DNA of 64,000 nucleotides from Ottelia alismoides (Eukaryota; Streptophyta; Magnoliopsida; Alismatales; Hydrocharitaceae): NCBI GenBank assembly GCA_037367405.1, contig JAZKJV010010753.1, positions 434,001 to 498,000 on the forward strand, read 5' to 3'. Position 1 is the first letter of the stretch. Every line of letters starts with the position of its first letter. The position numbers and the translations under genes are program-made. Below are positions 42,627 through 55,140 of the stretch, piece after piece. Under the pieces are notes generated by a model. That model was not told the origin of the DNA. It saw nothing but the letters and a program-made list of their open reading frames with translations, and searched no databases.

Positions 42627-44099
42627 GAGATTAAGAATACATTTATTATAACATATAAATAATTATATATTCTAATTTAATTTTTTATTAAGGATTTTTA
42701 ATAAAATTTATCTTGCTTTTTAATCTATGAAAGGTCATTTCCTTATTAAACTTTTAAAGAAAGAGATATACCTAACGCTATATCTATAGCAAGATCTAGG
42801 ATATCCTTTTTACCTTCGTTACATCCCAATAATATGAGAAATTGCAACTAGGATAAAAAGAAGTGGGAACACATTCTACCTTGCAACTCTAACTTACATG
42901 TCCCAATTTGGTCTTTAACATGCGGGCCCACTGCCCCTAAGGTAATATTGACCAATTGTTAATTGAATCAACCATTAATAAGAAGAGTACTCGTTGTGCA
43001 CAATCAAATACCGCATCAATTTTATGAGGAACAATATTGCAGTTACTATTCATACAACATTAGTTTTTCGAGAAACAAAAAGCCCAATCTATGTGCGCTT
43101 TTACACTAGAGATATTACTTGCGATAAGCAACTCTAACATACAATCCATGGCGACAGAGCCCTTCTCTTTGACGGGAGACACCATGTATGTAATTTATAT
43201 GATTATCTATATCTCATAAAATTTGAATTAATTATTATGATTAATATTCACATAGTTAATTATTCAAAGAGAATTGCAACTCTATTTCTAATAGAGCGTT
43301 TATATTTCATTGGATCTAATTCATTTAATCATATTAAATCAATCATCAATCCAATCAATCAAACAACTAACAATCAGGATTTCTTTGATATCACCATATA
43401 GTATAATATTATTCTTTTGTTTTAGTAACTATAGTATCAATCCAATCAATCGCCCAACTAACAATCAACCAACTCAAAGTTGACCTACAACTATTGTAGG
43501 TTAAACTAAGGTTTTTGTCATGAAATATTCATTCAATGGTGATTTATGTTTAATCAAATATATCCATAAAATTATGAATCAATCTAATCATGGTACATTC
43601 ATAATTTATTTGATTTATATTGAATGATCAACATATTAAGAAAGAAATCCTAATGATCCAATCCTCATCCGAACCATCTCCACTGAATATAGAATATTAT
43701 GGGCAAACGGAGTCGGAATCACATGAAATAAATTCAAGCAGTTTTATAGTTGTATACTTAACTAAAGTGTTTTTAATATTTAATGAGGAGAAAAATAATA
43801 AACAAGTAATTTATTATAAATCCAAGAATACATGCAAAAATGTCATTACGGGAACTTCTCAAATTTTAATTTATGCACCTTTGGTACCAACTATTGTCTA
43901 CTGGTTTGGGGTCATATTTAGACATTCTAAATAAATTTTATTATCTAAAAAATTCATTCATATAGTGCATAAACATTAGTTTTCATTTTAGCAAAAAATA
44001 ATTCGAAACATGTATCTCATGCATAAATTACGAGTTCCCACACATCCCATATACAAAACCTCATTCCCTTAAGGTTTCAGATCCAAGATCTTTGATCAA
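42627..44099 (-). other. Copia leader region, non-coding
   Basis: AT-rich sequence between the copia PBS and Gag with no supported frame. It contains a direct repeat of about 28 bases with a 3-base difference, CAATCCAATCAATC...CAACTAACAATCA, near 43349 and 43437. At about 1.4 kb it is long for a copia leader, so a foreign insertion within it is possible. Confidence 0.4.
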
Positions 44100-44112
44100 G
44101 GCTCTGATACCA
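44100..44112 (-). other. Primer-binding site, initiator tRNA-Met (copia)
   Basis: TGGTATCAGAGCC on the minus strand, two bases after the LTR end. It is the classical Ty1/copia PBS. Confidence 0.88.
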
Positions 44113-44114
44113 CT

Positions 44115-46692
44115 TGAAGGCTAGAGTTTAGGCCTTAGCACATGATGGAAGCAAGTAGATCACATCAAATATGATCTAAGACAACTAGTCATACTAGTTG
44201 CAACATCCATCGGAATTAAAAAAATAATTAGATGATAACACATAATATGAGAACACTTCCAAAATCTTTTAATAAAGATCACAAATGAGCCAAACAGTTA
44301 CCTCTTGACGTGTGATTGCAACCGCATGTATCTAAATGAAGGGACCTCCTATCTTAAGTCCGATCCAACAAAGATGCACTTGCGGGCACGTGGATGACAC
44401 GCGTGCTTCCTGCAATCCGAGACAATAATCTGAGTGTGAAGTCTCCTAATTTCATCTCACGAAATTGATAGCCTTCCTCATGAGCAAGATGCACTAAAGA
44501 AGATGGAGATCCATGAACAATCGATCCGACAGCATAAGTGTGTTACGACGATTGTGAGGCTCTCTTGGTTAATATAGTGGACAGCCACAATATTGAGAGA
44601 GAAAGAGAGGGCTTGGGCATGTAGGAGAATAAAGAGAGAGAGATTTGTTGCTTGCTTTTGTTGTCAAAGAAAGAGCTAGGTCTAGCCTTTCTTATATAAC
44701 AAACTGGATGTCCTTGGATCTCAATCCATGTGTACAATAATCAATGGTTTATTTGTGCTTTCTAATCAATGGCCAAAATTTTTTTGCAGAAATTTGCAAC
44801 AAAAAATTATTTTAAAATAAATTAAATATATTGAATACTCATCAATTAGCATGTAGAATGAATGAAAAGAGAGCAAGCCTCCTTCCTTTCATAGAGTGGA
44901 TGACCACATTGAAATAGGATTCAATGGTGGCCGTCCACTCTCCATATAGAGAAGGCATCTCTCTCATTCCAATTTCGTGATATCTCATATCTCAACAAAT
45001 ATTCCTCATTTGCAACAACTTTTGTCACATATTTATTCACCAAAATAAATCCAAATTGTTTTATGCTAATTCCAATCATGTCATTGACAATTATGAATCA
45101 TATTCATCGATCGAGTATAAAATGTAAAATATATTTACAATTAATTTTATTATGTGAAACCGATTCACATCAACGCTTAATTCGTAAATACTATTCACAA
45201 TTAAATGTCTCCAATATATTATAAATCACATTTATAATATTTGTGATTATTATGGATAGTGCTATCCACATTAGTCATATCATTGATAATTAAAGCATAT
45301 TTAATTATCTTTGATAACTATTCTCACGTTTCCAAAAAATATGAATCACATTTATATTATTCATGATAATTAAATCACATTTAATCATCAATTTTCGTAC
45401 CCTGATACACTATCAACAATAAAATTATTCCCGAAATCTTTCAAGAATAATGTGCTTTCTCGGTCAATACTTGGAGATAACGATAGTGCAATTGTACATT
45501 CCATGTATAGTGACTTGGATACTAAGATCGTATCTCATATCTAGATCAAGGGAACTTCTCAAAGGTGTTTGATTAAATCAATACGTAAATCTAATCTTCT
45601 TAAAGCATTCGATCAAATTCAAATTAATGTCCAACATTTGGACTAAAATCAAATTACTAATCTACCGAGAGAAGTCACTAAAATCCAAACATGTTTCATC
45701 ATTTCTTTGGAATGGAAGTGTAATGGTTATACACTCACTTACGATCACATAACCCTCGAGTATTCCTAATACCCGTACATCACGCATGCTGGAAGACCTA
45801 GAATAAATCCAATGTTTAATTTCATATATAGATTATCTTCTATAGGGTTTTATCAATAAATTTCTCATTCGGTCATTGGGAGTAGGTATCGATTATATGC
45901 TTTCCATAAACATATATCATACTTACAAATTCTAGTCATGCTTCCAAAGCAAGACAACCATGCATGGAATTTGATCAGTCCCAATACCTCATGAGTGAGC
46001 TCTTGTCTTCTAATTTAGCAGTGAACCCATATGATCCCTTTGAGAGATCAAATCACTCATATGCCCTCGTATGCACACCATCTTATCAATGTATAGACCT
46101 TGATCAAGTCATCAACCTAATGGTTTTCCTAATGCACATACTTAGACATATAAGAATACGTATGTCTGATCAGAGGATGCATGCCTATGTCATGACAACA
46201 TACAATATAGATCTTGGTTATCTCAATCTTGATAAGTCAAATCTTTGACCTAATTTATCTGACACATCCAAATCTCTATTCATATATAGAGGACTTACAT
46301 CAAGAGGTTGGTCAGATATCTGCCTTTAGAGAAGGAGATCATCTCTTAACAATCACTTGACGGTGCTTGATGAGTCCTTAATCTAACTCTTTAGATATCA
46401 TCCAAGCACCAACCTCTATGATTTAACCATTGAATCAACAATTGTATGAAGATGGCCATGTTACATAGCCCTAATTGTACTAAGGGACCTTATTAGTGCA
46501 TTTATTCAGTTAATCTTCGAAAAGGAGTGAAAATTAGTCAATAATCATTATTGATATATCGAAGATTATAATAACATTTTAGTGTAGAAATGGTTTGCCC
46601 TAAGCTCACATGGCTAATAAGAACATCCTCCCCCAAGAAGGACTTAGGAGTGCACTATGTGGGTAGTCATATTTATTAAGAGACCTTCTTTC
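44115..46692 (-). mobile_element. Copia 5' LTR (outer end uncertain)
   Basis: The inner end is fixed by the PBS: on the plus strand the LTR begins TGAAGG at 44115. A TATA box is at 44691-44698. The outer end is a guess at CTTTCA (46692), which is nearly the inverse of TGAAGG. A length of about 2.6 kb would be long for copia, so part of this interval may be unrelated sequence. Confidence 0.5.
44691..44698 (-). promoter_or_regulatory. TATA box of copia LTR
   Basis: TATATAAG on the minus strand, about 580 bp before the PBS. Confidence 0.5.
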
Positions 46693-46890
46693 ATACTCTA
46701 GTCGATAATAATTCCTCAAATGATTGATGTATTTCTCTGTATATGGAAAAACTCGAGTTTGGTCCTTTTAACAAATTTTGAACGATCCTTCAATTTAATA
46801 ATCAGTTAGTTTTTTCAGAAGAGGAAGGGTGGTATATTGAGAAAGGACATATTATGTAATATATTATAAATATAATAATAAAGAAAAGTA
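46693..46890. other. Unassigned AT-rich interval
   Basis: About 200 bp between the putative copia LTR end and the LINE. I see no feature in it. Confidence 0.4.
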
Positions 46891-48614
46891 CATCGTGTTA
46901 CATACTCCATGACATGCATATCACCCTACCATGCTCAATTATTTTTTTAGAGTAAAAAATTTGGCCATGAAAGATGACCTCATTACTACCATACCAAATT
47001 GCCCACAAGATCGTGAAAGGATATGAGTTATCCTCAAGGCCATTACCACTCAATGACCGGATGCATCTCCTAAAGCTGGCACTAACATCCATCATCATCC
47101 AAGGGATATTGGCTCTTTTCCAAACCCACGTTGAGTGAGGACATGATAATAACATATGATCAATATCTTGTTCCTACAACCGCCATATGTTTTAGCTTTA
47201 GTCCTCAATATGTAACATTTGACACTGATAACACTTTGTTAGGACTCTACCAAGTCTAACTAACCAAAGAAAACCTTTATTCTGCTTGGTCTTCAACATC
47301 TCTAAATAATACCAATGTCAAGTCTCACATCCTCATGAACCACCTCCCTGTCCTCCTCAAAGAAATGATATGCCTTCTTCATTGTAAGTCTCACATCACC
47401 CCATACAAAATGGTCATTGATAGCATCCGGTCTACCCATTGATGCCAACCCACTATGTCTGATCTAACAACCTTGCAGCGAAGGATGGGGTTTATGCAAC
47501 CTTCTCCTACATCTACTAAACTAGACCATCTCTATCATGAACTAAAGCAAAGAGTCACGGGAAGCACTCTCTCAAAATACCATCCCCATCCAATCATCCA
47601 ACTAGAATATGAATTTTTCTCCATTCCTAATGACATGTCGCATATTGCCTACCGATTCTGGAAGTATCCTAGCCACACCTTACTAGAGAGAGGAAGGAAC
47701 ACACCTCCATATGACCTCTGAAGTATCCAAAGATCCCATATATTCTCCTCAGAAGGCTATAGACAAGGTCCTCGTAATTCCCCTAAAGCTACATCGCCCA
47801 TTTTGTCATAAGTGTCGTATTCATTTCTCCCACCCTCAACACACACAAGCCTCCCTTACTCTTTGCCCTCGTAATATTTCCCCATTTAACTACATGAAGT
47901 CCCTTCTTTTCGTAATGGGAATTGGACCAAAAAATTATTCTCATCAAAGCCTCCATCTGTGCTTCGACCCCGGCTGGTAGCAATCTCATGGTGAAGAAGA
48001 AGACCGAGACTGCGGAAAGAACATGCTTTAATAGAATTAATTTCCCCCTTTTGAGAGAATCATCGCCTTCTAGCCATCCAACTTCCCCTCCAGTATGTCC
48101 ATAATAAGCTTCAATCCCCTAATCTCAACTTCCCAATCACCTAGGGTAGCCTCAAGTAAGTGATCAGTTAGCTACCCACTGGGCACCTCAGAGTCGCTAC
48201 CATCTCCCTCGCCTCATGGTCTAAAAAGATGAAAGTTACTACCACTGACTTCTCCCTATTAACCCCCAATCCCACGACTTCCCTAAAGATATCCATAAAG
48301 AGTGATGCCTAGTGATATGTTCCATATTAACTCCCAAGAACATCATAGTGTCATCTGCATATTACAACAACGGGATAGAGATATTCTCGCTACTATACCC
48401 ACCGCATCAACCCGCATCTGTCACCACTCACATCATGATAACAAGTGCATCGACAACTATGACAAACAATAGAGGGGCCAGTGGGCACCCTGTCTAACCC
48501 CCTCTGAGGCTGAAAGAAGCCTCCCTCAGGTTTTCCGTTAGTAAGCACAACGTAAGAGGTAGTCATAACATACCACTTAATCCATGAGATCCATGAAAGA
48601 CCCGAAATTCCCTT
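46891..48614 (-). pseudogene. LINE (non-LTR retrotransposon) ORF2 remnant, 3' part
   Basis: Minus-strand frames with stops carry plant L1-type ORF2 features in order: RT block 'GISGLSWISWIKW' and 'NGKPEGGFF' (48500-48620), a stop where RGLRQG is expected, 'CPLAPLLFVIVVDALV' (about 48410-48490), the catalytic 'YADDT' block with Tyr-Ala-Asp-Asp region (about 48340-48370), the RT thumb 'GKLILLKHVLSAVSVFF' equivalent (about 47970-48070), then the zf-RVT domain with 'DIDHMLLSCPHSTWVWKRA' (about 47110-47180) and 'ILWAIWYGSNEVIFHG'. ORF2 normally reverse transcribes LINE RNA at the target. The 5' part is missing, cut by LTR H near 48615. I saw no clear poly(A) at the 3' end. Confidence 0.72.
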
Positions 48615-51115
48615 TGCTAATTATTTGGAAGTAACGTTAAATTTTTTGCAGGCGAGCAATTCGAATCAATTAAAAAGACCACTTAATTAATTATTCATTT
48701 AAGAGCGAGCAGTCCAATTTATATTTTACTTAGGCAAGCTCGAGGTCAAAATCAAGTAATCCACTGTCTCCTTAGGTTGATTATTAGGTAATTTAGAGGC
48801 TAGGTTTATAGGGAATATATTTTTAGTATTTTTTAATGAAATTAATGGATTAAATGCAAATTTGACAAAGTTCAGGGACAAAAATGCAGTTTTCATTCAA
48901 ACAATGTCCAAAAAGTATGGAAGTTAACCAAAAGATGAAATATAATGAAATTAAGCTATTACATTTTTTGGAATTTTTTGATGCGAGGAGAATTAATTAT
49001 GAATTAAATATGTATACAAGGTGATTTTGAGTAAATTAATTTTAATAAATGCCAAACAACAATACTAAGGATTGAATTATCCTAGATAGATCTATTTGAG
49101 AGGTATACATCCCTAAAATACTAAGTATGGAATTCATTAAAAATCAGTTCCTTAAATCACTGATTATTTTATTGCGGCCTCGATATATGTATAGATGAAA
49201 TGAAATTTGGGCACAATGTAAAACACAAATAATTCTATCTAATGTGAATTTTTTGAGAATTTTTGGTGTAACGATTAATTTAATATTAATTTCAGAACAC
49301 ACTGTGGATAAAATATGGAAATTTTAACCAAAACATTTTTAATTATTTAACCAATGCTCACAAAATTATCATTGAATATCCATGTGATAAAGCAAAAGCT
49401 TTTCTACAATATGTAATTTCTAGAATAATGAGAGGATGATGAATGGTTGTTCAAATAAATGTGCAAAATTTGTGGTGCAAATGCAATATAGATATAAAAT
49501 AAACAAATAAAATAATAAAAAAAGTTAATGATAATGCAAATACCAAGACCCTTGGGGGGACTTATGCAAAAATGCCAAGTGCTCGTGCACTGGGAGTTCT
49601 TCCCTATTCACTATATTTTGAGGGGCACAAGCTCAATTTACCCCTGCCCTCATGTAGAAAGCACATGCATGGGGAATAAGGCGGGAACAAGTGGATCGAA
49701 GAGGGCAAAGGCCTGCAACCCGAGGCAACGAGGGGGGTCGACAATGTGAGAAGGCGATGACCGCTTGCAGGCAGAGGGTAGTAAGCTCGGTCGACACACA
49801 ACCTGGGGGAACCCCATATTGGAGCTATAGATTGTATGGTGCGATGTTGGAGATGAAGGGCCATGGAGGAGCATTGGCTCTTGAAGCAACCAAAAGCAGA
49901 TCGAGGCAAGGTCTAAGGAGAAGCAAAGATGTGGGGGTAGTCACTAGCGATTGGTGGGCGATAAGCCTCTCCAATCAAGGGAGAAGTCAGTCCAGGAAGA
50001 GGTGGTCAACACCCAGTCGGTACACGACTGAGGCTTGGTGGCGCAAGGTCGGTGAAGAAGGGAGGAGGCACATCACAAAAGGTGAACTAGTGCGCGCAAC
50101 CGGAGCAAAGGCGATGGAGGTACGATTGCTGGTAGTGAGGCACAATGATCGTCGGGGGCACTGGGCTGAGCTCTGTAGAGATGGCATGTCACTGATGGGG
50201 TCGACGCAGACCCTCTTACGGAGGTAGATGTGGCACGAGCGACAGAGATTGAAGGTGCATATGGTGGAGATCGGTGATGGATGAAGATTAAAGGCAGTTG
50301 ATGAAGGGAAGTCAGAGCGAAGGCGGTGTACGAAGGACAAGAGGAGACAATATGTGTAAACGAAAAGTGGGAAGAGAGGAGTAAGAAAAATAATGGGGGA
50401 AGAGGAATAAAGAACTAGAATAGGAAGAAGGAGAGGGAAAGATATGGATACTTCTTGAGATTCGCCCGAAGGGATTGGAGCTCGATGGAGCTCCACCATC
50501 TTCTCTTGTTCGCTTATCTGGGAACCTTAATAGTGGCTACTAAGCTTCATAGCTTCAAAGGAATATTGTAGAATGGTGGAATGGTTTCCCCACATTGGAT
50601 CACGCCTGAAGTTCACTAGCCATCGTTGCTCGACCAGTCCTGCACTCGTTGTCACCGAGGAGGAGTAGGAGCTCGGGGTACCTTCTCTCTTGATTGGCAG
50701 ATGGGGTCTTCTGGAGGTGGCTATGACTTTTTATGGTTGATTGGAGAATGGCTCAAAGGAGCTGGAGAGGAGTGGGTTGCAAGGCAGAAGATGCAGGTGG
50801 TTTTGAGGAGAGAGGAAGTGGTTGCAAGTCGTGGGGGGCGAACGAGCGTGCGTAAGGGGCACCACCAGCGGTTCCATGAGGCAGTTGGGTAGAGTGAGAG
50901 CGAGGAGTGTGGCGGTTTGGTGAACGAGAGAGAGAGGGGGGACGGAGGAACATGTCCAAGTTGCGTGAGGTGGAGTGGAGTGGAAGGGGATGCCACACGC
51001 GAGAGCAACGGTTCTTGGGGGGAGGGGCGCTTCGCTAGGTGGGAGTCGCACATGATGCAAGGGGAGAGGAGAAGTAGGGGGAACATGGCTTGCGCAAAGG
51101 CTGCCACGTGGTGAA

Positions 51116-51310
51116 AAAAATTAATTAAATTACAATTAAATAAACTTAAAGAAATAATAATAATAATAAATATTAAAATAGAAGTAATAAATAAATAAAT
51201 AAAATAATAAGAAAAGGAATAAATAAATTAAAATAATAATAAATAAAGGTAAATAAATACATAAAATAAAAAATAAAAATAAATAAATAAACAAAATAAA
51301 ACTTAAAAAA
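51116..51310. repeat. (AAT)n/(AAAT)n low-complexity tract
   Basis: Nearly pure A/T sequence with runs of AATAAT and AAATAAAT units within LTR H, directly beside the captured LINE piece. Confidence 0.75.
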
Positions 51311-51405
51311 TAATGGTGTCACGCGACGGCTCCAGGAGCTGCCACGTGTTGCTCCCAAAAAATTCAATAAGATGAATGTAAAGAAAAAAAATAACAAAAG
51401 AGGTT

Positions 51406-51557
51406 AAAGCCTCCATCTGTGCTCTGACCCCGGCTGGTAGCAATCTCATGTTGAAGAAGAAGACCGAGACTGCAAAAAGAACATGCTTTAACAGAATTAA
51501 TTTCCCCCTTTTGAGAGCATCATCGCCTTCTAGACATCCAACTTCCCCTCCAGTATG
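51406..51557 (-). repeat. LINE-derived 152-bp segment captured in LTR H
   Basis: Colinear without gaps with 47946-48097 in the nearby LINE and differing at about 8 positions. In the LINE it encodes the RT thumb segment. The flanks on either side (AGAGGTTAAA before, GAGAGAGTCAC after) are LTR-type sequence. Confidence 0.9.
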
Positions 51558-51873
51558 AGAGAGAGAGTCACATTTTAAGGTTCTTAGTCTCATATTAGGG
51601 TTTGGGTTTCATTGGTCAATTTTACAAGTTAGTATTTTTTGATATTTTTACTTTATTAGTGCTAGTAATATGTACACTATAGAGATGATTTTATTCAATT
51701 TTGATTTAGATAAAAAAGATAAAAATAATGAAAATATGGTGAATATACAAGTGATATTTACAAGTCAATTTGGCTTCTTATTTAATGCAAACATGCATGC
51801 TAAAATGTAGATACTAATTCTAAATGCATGAATGAGAATAATGCAAAATACAAGGATAAATGCAGCTAATTAC

Positions 51874-54800
51874 TGATGACGCGCCCGGGCGACTAAGGTA
51901 AAAAGGTAGCACAGGTCGTTGCGACCTCAACCACTCGGGCGGCTATGTCAATCAAGAGACAAGAAAGACCACCAATCAAAATATCAAATAAATCAGGTCA
52001 AAAACAACGGTCTCGCTGTTTTATTTTACCTGGTATAACTACCAGGGTCAAATAAAAGGAGCACGGATTGGAAAAATCTACGAAGTAGTCGGGGTTCAAA
52101 AACAAGTATTTTTAGTAGTGGATTTTTATAGTTTTAACTTTTTTTGGATTTTTAATATAAGGAAAAAGAGTAAAAATGCTAAGAAAGGACACAAACAACT
52201 ATTTATTTGACATACCAAATAGGTCATAAAATTAAAATAAAAATATTTTTGGTTTTTTATAAATTTTCAAGTGTTTTTGGTATTTTTCTGATTTTTAGTT
52301 GATTTTATAAAAACGAAACAAGGTGAAAAATTAAAACTATTATGCAGACAGAATAAAAAGGCTATTCAAAATAGCTAAATAGGATATAAAATTCAAGCAA
52401 CAATTTTATGATAAACTATAAATAAAACCCTAACTAGAGAAACTAAAATTGCATTTTTTTTATTTTTTAAGATTTTTTAATGATTTTTCTAAGTTTTTTA
52501 GTGTTTTTCAATTTTTAGGGTTTTTATATATCCAAAAGCAAAGAAACTTGGACAGAAGTAAAAGCACACAAAAAAACACATAATAAATCTTTTGGATTTT
52601 TTAGAGGGTTTTTAATATTTTTAGTTGATTTTTAAAACTGAACAGTAACAAATTTTTGGGTTTTTGAATTTTTAAAAATAACAAATGAAAACAAAAATGG
52701 GCCAAAAATTCATAAAAAAGTTTACAACATGACAGGAGCCATATATCCAAATTTCATGAAGTTTGGATGTGATTTGATATTTATTTCAACCAATCAAACA
52801 CATATAACATACATGGACCTAGTTGCAAGGAAAGTAAGTTCCAGGGACTAAAATATAACACACATGAAAATTCTAAGGGGCCTATTGCAATTTTCACCTG
52901 AAATTCAGAAATGTCCGATATCAACACTCACAGGGGCATGGATGCAAATATAGAAACTATTTTATCAAAACATAATATTAATTAAGTCCAGGGCTAACCA
53001 TGCAAATATCACAAAAACTCACGTGACGACGCACATGCAATCAGACAGGATGGACCGAAGTATAAATAATGAAAACATCATGGGCGATAGTGCAGAAAGT
53101 CTAAACTAAAATAACTGCGAAACATATATACAGGATTAAATGAGAAAAGAAAACTGTGGAGGGCCTAAGTGTAATTTACCCTTCTTATTACAGATCTTAC
53201 GGTCCAGGAGTCTTCACTTAGGATCAAACAATTGAGAGCGGGCGATACCTGTTCACGATGAGCGGCTCTGATCTGATCCTCAGATGGATCGGGTGGTCGA
53301 GATCCTCGGATAGTGGACAGTTGCGATTAGAACTGACGGGGGGGGGCTCGATCCAACGACTGGGAGTCTCCCTGGAAGAATGCCGATGAACTCGCCTCCG
53401 ACAAGCTTCAATCGGCCAATATGCACGATTGGGATGTCCTCACGGGCTGCTCTGATGGGCGAAACACTGCTGGCAATGGTCCGCTGCTGCTAGTAGGCTC
53501 CGATGGGGCCGAGGACACTTGGAGTGCCCCGGCAACGTCAAGGACCTGGAGCGGTTGTTCTCTGATGCTTGAACCTCCAGATGAAGCCCTTTGACGTTCA
53601 AACCTGTACCGGAAGACTACAAGGTCGAGGGCAAAGTGCCTCAACCCGGTTACGGGCGAAATGAGTTAAGGGGCGAGGTAGAGCAGGGCCCTCCTGCGAA
53701 GCAACGGCGGACGAGGACCTAAACCCTGTTTCTAGGCGAACCAGGGTGTAGAAGATGGAGAGATGTCTCATGAAGGTGATGGGATGGTTGTGATGATGAA
53801 TCAAAGGTCCGATGAAGCTCGGTTGACCGGAATCAAAAATTTGGAAATTAACGCAAGCTAGAGGGAATCGAAGCTACCGGATGGAGGGGTTCGTCTGTAC
53901 TAGAGGATGGCTACCTCCTGGGGTCTTCGCCTCAATGGAACACGCTACCAGAGGCTTGGGCTCACCTTACGACAGAGCACGGCGAGAAGGCTCGCCGGAC
54001 CTAGGACTAACAGCCTCAAATCCTCGTTGCAACGCTCTCACTCGCTCGCTGTCACTCAAGGAGGAGAATGGAGCTCACTTGAGTCGAAGGCAATGGCCAA
54101 AGATGCGGGAAAAGAATGCGGCACCCCGAGGATATATACGATGCATGGTCCGTGAAGATGGGAGCTTGGGCGCGCAGATCGATGAATGGATAACTAAGGG
54201 AATCGATGAGCAAGGGTCATGGATCCTTCATGACTAATCAGAGGGTCTAATCGAGAGGAATGATGAATGGATCCTGTCAGGAAAATTTAGAGAAAACATG
54301 TGAAAGTCAGATCCGCTAAGAGGACGGGTCCAGGGGGGACCAATCAGAAAAATCAAGGGTAAATATCATTTGTAAAATAATTAAAAATAAAATATGATTT
54401 TATTTAAAAATATGTTCAAAATAAAAAATGTTTCTTATTTTCCAAGTTATTTTTTAGTGATTTTTATTTAATTTTTTGAAAAATAAATTAAGGTATATAC
54501 ATTATATTATATTATGTGCATATATAAAATATTTATTTATTTTTTTAATTTTTATTTTGTTTATTTTTGTACAAGAACCCAAATATATATTTTATTTTTT
54601 TACAACATTAAATTTGGAGTATAAAATAATTTTTATTTTATTTTTACAAGTATTAAATAAATAGGTATATGTCACATATATACATGGTCTATACAAGGTG
54701 GAGAGAGACAAAATATTTTGTTTTTATCTTGAATTTTATTTTTCTCATTTTTATTTTATTTATAGAAATATATATAAGGTAATAAAAACATATTTTTTAT

Positions 54801-55125
54801 TTTTATTTTCGTGAAAATAAATTATATATATAATGGATATGTACAAGGACGAGTGGCCCTATCTCTCTCTACTTATTTTATTTGGCGATCAGGCCCATGT
54901 TATGCCCTCTCTTGGGTTCAGGCCACTCAATATTTATTCTAAATATTTTCCTTTTTTTTCTTTTATTCTTTATAATTTTATTTTTGCACAAATGCATGCT
55001 TATTATTGAGTATTAACAAATGCATGTTTTTGGTAACTTATTGTATTTACAATTATATACATGGTGTTTTGCCAAATTATCTAGCTAAAATAAAAGAATA
55101 AAGAGTGATGAATGGAGATTCATCA
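51874..55125 (-). mobile_element. Element G 3' LTR
   Basis: 3252 bp on the minus strand: palindromic tip at 55106-55125 next to the PPT, end GCGTCATCA at 51874. ATTAC just outside (51869-51873) is the candidate target duplication, whose partner is outside the window. The last part is homologous to LTR F, and the central and U3 parts are homologous to 63321-64000. It sits in LTR H. Confidence 0.9.
54131..54138 (-). promoter_or_regulatory. TATA-like box of element G 3' LTR
   Basis: TATATATC on the minus strand about 1.0 kb from the LTR start. The equivalent part of the 5' LTR is deleted. Confidence 0.45.
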
Positions 55126-55140
55126 CCCCCCTGTAATTTA
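55126..55140 (-). other. Polypurine tract, element G
   Basis: On the minus strand TAAATTACAGGGGGG abuts the LTR tip. It is diverged from the TTTAAGTATAGGGG core. Upstream is a decayed form of the B/D tetraloop hairpin (GGGAC retained). Confidence 0.75.

Larger units (their letters stand above)
48615..51873 (-). mobile_element. LTR H, 5' tip missing
   Basis: Its left end resembles the ends of D's LTRs on the plus strand (7960-8160): CACTTAATTAATT, an AAGCTCGAGGTCAAAATCAAGTAATCC-like block and ACTGTCTCCTTAGGT. It then has an AT-rich part, a GC-rich centre (49540-51110) and an AT-rich end that matches D near 11370 (CTTATTTAATGCAAA...CATGCTAAAATG). It is a minus-strand LTR of the D group, cut at 51873 by element G before its palindromic tip. 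The exact left end is uncertain by about 15 bp. No clear TATA was found. It contains a LINE-derived piece (51406-51557). Confidence 0.75.

Noticed and set aside
43620..43934. A 104-codon plus-strand frame as a gene
   Set aside because: AT-rich, no similarity I recognise, and located in the copia leader region on the opposite strand.
49604..51114. Frames of 100-178 codons on both strands
   Set aside because: GC-rich centre of LTR H with overlapping frames on both strands, low complexity, no recognisable domain.
48615..51873. LTR H as a solo LTR
   Set aside because: Its 5' tip is cut by element G and the other flank is outside the window, so solo or element-borne status cannot be decided.
53881..54237. 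Frame of 118 codons as a gene
   Set aside because: It lies in the promoter-proximal part of G's 3' LTR, opposite to the element's coding strand, and has no domain.
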